Of a DNA stretch of 16,241 bases, positions 14,213-16,241 are shown one piece after another (within the stretch, counting starts at the first letter, position 1; every line of letters begins with the position of its first letter). Location of the stretch: NCBI GenBank assembly GCA_022447335.1, contig JAKVCF010000041.1, positions 1-16,241 of the forward strand, read 5' to 3'. The notes beneath the pieces were generated by a model. The model worked only from the letters and a program-made list of their open reading frames with translations, did no database searches and had not been told where the DNA came from. Source of the stretch: Planctomycetota bacterium. GTDB lineage: Bacteria; Planctomycetota; UBA1135. The position numbers were made by a program, and so were the translations under genes.

Positions 14213-15237
14213 CGCGCCCTCCAGGCTGCAAGCTCATGCTGGATCTCGGGCAAAGTCAGAAGCATTTCTTTGGTCTCCTCAAGATCCAAGCGCTCTGTGT
14301 TGTCCGAAGTGTAATCCTCAGCTACTCCTGGATCATCCCCTTCACTGACATACTTGTTGTAGTTCAGATCGCGGCCATCCATCGACACGCGCAAGAATCC
14401 CCCCATATCTTCTGACCGGCGCAGCTCCTCGGCGCTTGCGAGCGCCTCGTACATCTTTTCTCCGTGGCGGACCCCTATGACTTCGATCGGCAGGTCGACT
14501 TCGAAAATTTGGCACATCGCTTCGGCTAAGTCCTGCACTGTGCATGCAGGCGCCTTACGCACAAAGAGGTCGCCCTGTCGCGCGTTCTTCCAAGCAAACT
14601 CGACTAACCTCACAGCTTCACGCAGTGGGAGCAAGAAGCGAGTCATGCGTGGGTCCGTCACTGTCAGCGGCTCACCCCCCTTGATCTGCCGCATGAATAA
14701 AGGAATTACCGACCCTCGTGAGTACATCACATTGCCATAACGCACCGAAGAGATAATCGTGTCCTGCTTTCCAAGTGCGCGGCTCTTAGCCTGTGCGACC
14801 TTCTCCATCAACGCCTTGGACATGCCCATGGCGTTAACTGGGAATACCGCTTTATCTGTACTTAAGCAGACCACAGACTTCACGTCATGCAAGGCCGCTG
14901 AATCGACGACGTTAGCTGACCCGATAATATTGGTCAGCACGGCCTGCATCGGAAAGAACTCGCAGCTCGGCACTTGCTTTAGCGCCGCAGCGTGAAAGAC
15001 CATATCGACCCCCGCCATCGCGTCATCGACACTCGGGCGGCTGCGCACATCACCGAGGTAGAACTTTAGGCGTTCATCTTGGAAGTCGGCTCGCATCGCA
15101 TCTTGCTTCCATTCGTCGCGGCTGAAAATGCGGATCTCGCGGCACCCCTGCTCAAGAAGATGGGTCGCCATCGTCTTGCCGAAGGACCCGGTGCCCCCCG
15201 AGATCAGGATCGTGGAATCTGGGATCGACGGAAGCAC
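14209..15237 (-). CDS. wbjB: UDP-GlcNAc 4,6-dehydratase/5-epimerase WbjB/FnlA/CapE
   Basis: This soluble extended SDR performs the first step of UDP-L-FucNAc synthesis: C4 oxidation, C6 dehydration and C5 inversion of UDP-GlcNAc. From GTG 15237 it has 342 residues, matching the family. ILISGGTGSFGKTMATHLLE (10-29) is the NAD(P) loop, FSRDEWKQDAMR (38-49) the FlaA1-type RDE motif, HAAALKQVPSCEF (82-94) and STDKAVFPVNAMGMSK (126-141) the catalytic block, with methionine in the SDR tyrosine position. SVRYGNVMYSRGSVIPLF and GVRHGEKMYE follow. The frame is open to ATG 15339, which has AAGGGAG 10 bases upstream; that start would add 34 residues including a hydrophobic stretch but would overlap the divergent flippase start. 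GTG 15237 has no clear ribosome-binding site, though AATCCT lies 7 bases before it. It heads the operon. Function is secure, start is not. Confidence 0.92.
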   Translation of the reverse strand: MLPSIPDSTILISGGTGSFGKTMATHLLEQGCREIRIFSRDEWKQDAMRADFQDERLKFYLGDVRSRPSVDDAMAGVDMVFHAAALKQVPSCEFFPMQAVLTNIIGSANVVDSAALHDVKSVVCLSTDKAVFPVNAMGMSKALMEKVAQAKSRALGKQDTIISSVRYGNVMYSRGSVIPLFMRQIKGGEPLTVTDPRMTRFLLPLREAVRLVEFAWKNARQGDLFVRKAPACTVQDLAEAMCQIFEVDLPIEVIGVRHGEKMYEALASAEELRRSEDMGGFLRVSMDGRDLNYNKYVSEGDDPGVAEDYTSDNTERLDLEETKEMLLTLPEIQHELAAWRAR

Positions 15238-15293
15238 AGCGATAAGGATTGCGAACAGCGCGGGCAGTGCTGGGAAAGCGCGCCGGAGGAGAA

Positions 15294-15312
15294 TATCATC
15301 GCCCCCAGGGAG
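15294..15312 (+). promoter_or_regulatory. Putative -10 box and Shine-Dalgarno of the MurJ-like gene
   Basis: TATCAT (15294-15299; 5 of 6 matches to TATAAT) would start transcription near 15306. AGGGAG (15307-15312) follows, ending 6 bases before TTG 15319. No convincing -35 box is seen. Unlike several neighbours this gene therefore has a normal, very short leader with a ribosome-binding site, which is the main reason for choosing the TTG start. Confidence 0.45.
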
Positions 15313-15318
15313 AATGCC

Positions 15319-16241
15319 TTGAGACACGGGATCTGGCATCGCGCGGCCGCTCCCTTGCTACTCGGCTTTGGCATCCTCGCCACTCTGGGTCGCGAGGTAT
15401 TGCTCGGCGCGACATACGGCACACAACGCGAACTCGAGCTGTTCCGCGTCGCCTTCGGCTTGCCCAACATGATGGGGCAAACGCTCGCTCCCGCCTTCGT
15501 GGGAATCGCCCTCCCTTGGCTGGCTATCGCGGCGCGACGCGGCCCTGAAGAGCTACGCGAAACACAACGACAGATCACTCGATTCGGCCTCGCCTTTGCG
15601 TTTGTCGGCAGCGCACTGATTGCCTCCCTCGCCCCATGGCTCAGCGCTTGGATGGCCCCCGGATTCAACGATGAAGAGTTGGCGCACACAACCGGGCAAC
15701 TGCGCTGGCTGAGCCTACTTTACTTTGGGATGGCTCTCAGCTTTCCCCTGCGTACTCGATTGAATCGAGTCGGCGTATTTTGGCCGGGCGCCTCTACAAG
15801 CCTCATCATCAGCCTCGGCCTCGTGACTGTTTGCGCTACCGGCTGGGGGCTAGCTGATGGCACACGAGGCCTGATCGCCGCTTGCGTAGTTTCCGCCTGC
15901 ATGATCTGGTCACTCCACGCGGGCTATATCAAGGGCGCCGAATCACGTTACGTAAGTAATCGCCGGAAAGGACGGCCGGCCGAACTGGAAAAGGCGCTCA
16001 CACTCCCTACCCATCAAGCACTGCTGCTCGGAGTTTTGGGAGCGAGCCTCTATCAAATGACTCAGGCAATTCCACGCTTCCTCGACCGTGGCTTTGCCTC
16101 GGGGCGCGAAGGAGAGTTGGCCGCACTCGAGTACAGCTTCAACGTGCTAACCGCGCCCGGCATCCTATTTGGCACTAGCCTCGTGATGCTCGCTTTCCCA
16201 ACCTTTGTGCGCTTTGCCGCAGATGGCCGCCCTCGCAAGGG
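15319..16241 (+). CDS. murJ: MurJ/MviN-family lipid-linked oligosaccharide flippase (partial, C-terminus beyond window)
   Basis: The frame is open to the window edge with no stop, giving about 307 N-terminal residues of a polytopic membrane protein. Hydrophobic segments alternate with short charged loops. The N-terminus LGREVLLGATYGTQRELELF followed by RVAFGLPNMMGQTLAPAFVG resembles the MurJ opening (RDxxxAxxFG...FxxAFxxPNxxRxxxxxGAFxxAFVP). The segment SFNVLTAPGILFGTSLVMLA with FPTF resembles the MurJ QLPxGLFGVAxxTxxFP motif. MurJ flips lipid II for peptidoglycan; relatives may flip other undecaprenyl-linked glycans. It starts at TTG 15319 with AGGGAG 6 bases upstream; no ATG or GTG is available in frame. 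It is divergent from the wbjBCD operon with about 81 bases between starts. Position beside an O-antigen-like cassette makes a glycan-specific paralogue possible. Confidence 0.78.
   Translation, partial: MRHGIWHRAAAPLLLGFGILATLGREVLLGATYGTQRELELFRVAFGLPNMMGQTLAPAFVGIALPWLAIAARRGPEELRETQRQITRFGLAFAFVGSALIASLAPWLSAWMAPGFNDEELAHTTGQLRWLSLLYFGMALSFPLRTRLNRVGVFWPGASTSLIISLGLVTVCATGWGLADGTRGLIAACVVSACMIWSLHAGYIKGAESRYVSNRRKGRPAELEKALTLPTHQALLLGVLGASLYQMTQAIPRFLDRGFASGREGELAALEYSFNVLTAPGILFGTSLVMLAFPTFVRFAADGRPRK

Noticed and set aside
1..16241. CRISPR array, tRNA, insertion sequence, attachment site or prophage genes
   Set aside because: No regularly spaced repeats, tRNA-like cloverleaf, transposase or integrase motifs were seen. 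The only clear repeats are the coding repeats in the glycine tail.

Overview
The window is a gene-dense bacterial segment (roughly 55-60% GC by eye) cut at both ends: a GNAT acetyltransferase runs off the left edge and a MurJ-like flippase runs off the right. Membrane phospholipid synthesis, a polysaccharide precursor pathway, a lipid-carrier flippase family and a probable periplasmic protein point to a Gram-negative (diderm) bacterium, probably free-living or aquatic. The phylum cannot be fixed from sequence alone; Myxococcota, Planctomycetota or Verrucomicrobiota-like lineages are only guesses. No tRNA, rRNA, CRISPR array, insertion sequence or integrase is visible.

Region 1 (1-2843, minus strand) is a tight four-gene operon read right to left: a class I SAM-dependent methyltransferase, an RluA-type pseudouridine synthase, a TIGR01777/YfcH-type epimerase and a GNAT acetyltransferase. 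Successive genes overlap by 4 bases (ATGA) or are 2 bases apart. Region 2 (2913-3665, plus) is a divergent plsC-type lysophosphatidate acyltransferase ending at a strong bidirectional hairpin terminator (3681-3717).

Region 3 (3738-6568, minus) holds an unrecognised membrane-anchored coiled-coil protein with an RGG/glycine-rich tail and an SLC13-family permease with two TrkA-C (RCK-C) domains. Region 4 (6669-10655) is a divergent pair: a long PglF/CapD-type membrane nucleotide-sugar 4,6-dehydratase (minus) and a polytopic sulfatase/phosphotransferase-superfamily protein (plus) with threonine at the nucleophile position.

Region 5 (10676-15237, minus) is a complete UDP-N-acetyl-L-fucosamine-type cassette in pathway order: WbjB/FnlA, WbjC/FnlB, WbjD/FnlC, then a WbuB-like GT4 glycosyltransferase. 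All are overlapped and presumably one transcript. Region 6 (15319-end, plus) is the divergent MurJ-like flippase. Together regions 4-6 look like part of a surface-glycan (O-antigen or capsule) locus: nucleotide-sugar synthesis, sugar transfer, possible decoration and flipping.

The most unusual signal is promoter architecture. Four transcription-unit-leading genes (methyltransferase, plsC, SLC13 permease, sulfatase-like protein) have a TANNNT -10-type hexamer ending exactly 6 or 7 bases before the start codon, with no Shine-Dalgarno sequence. This is the spacing expected of leaderless mRNAs. For plsC this also selects the start codon. No stretch over 300 bases lacks a gene; the largest gaps are about 80-110 bases.
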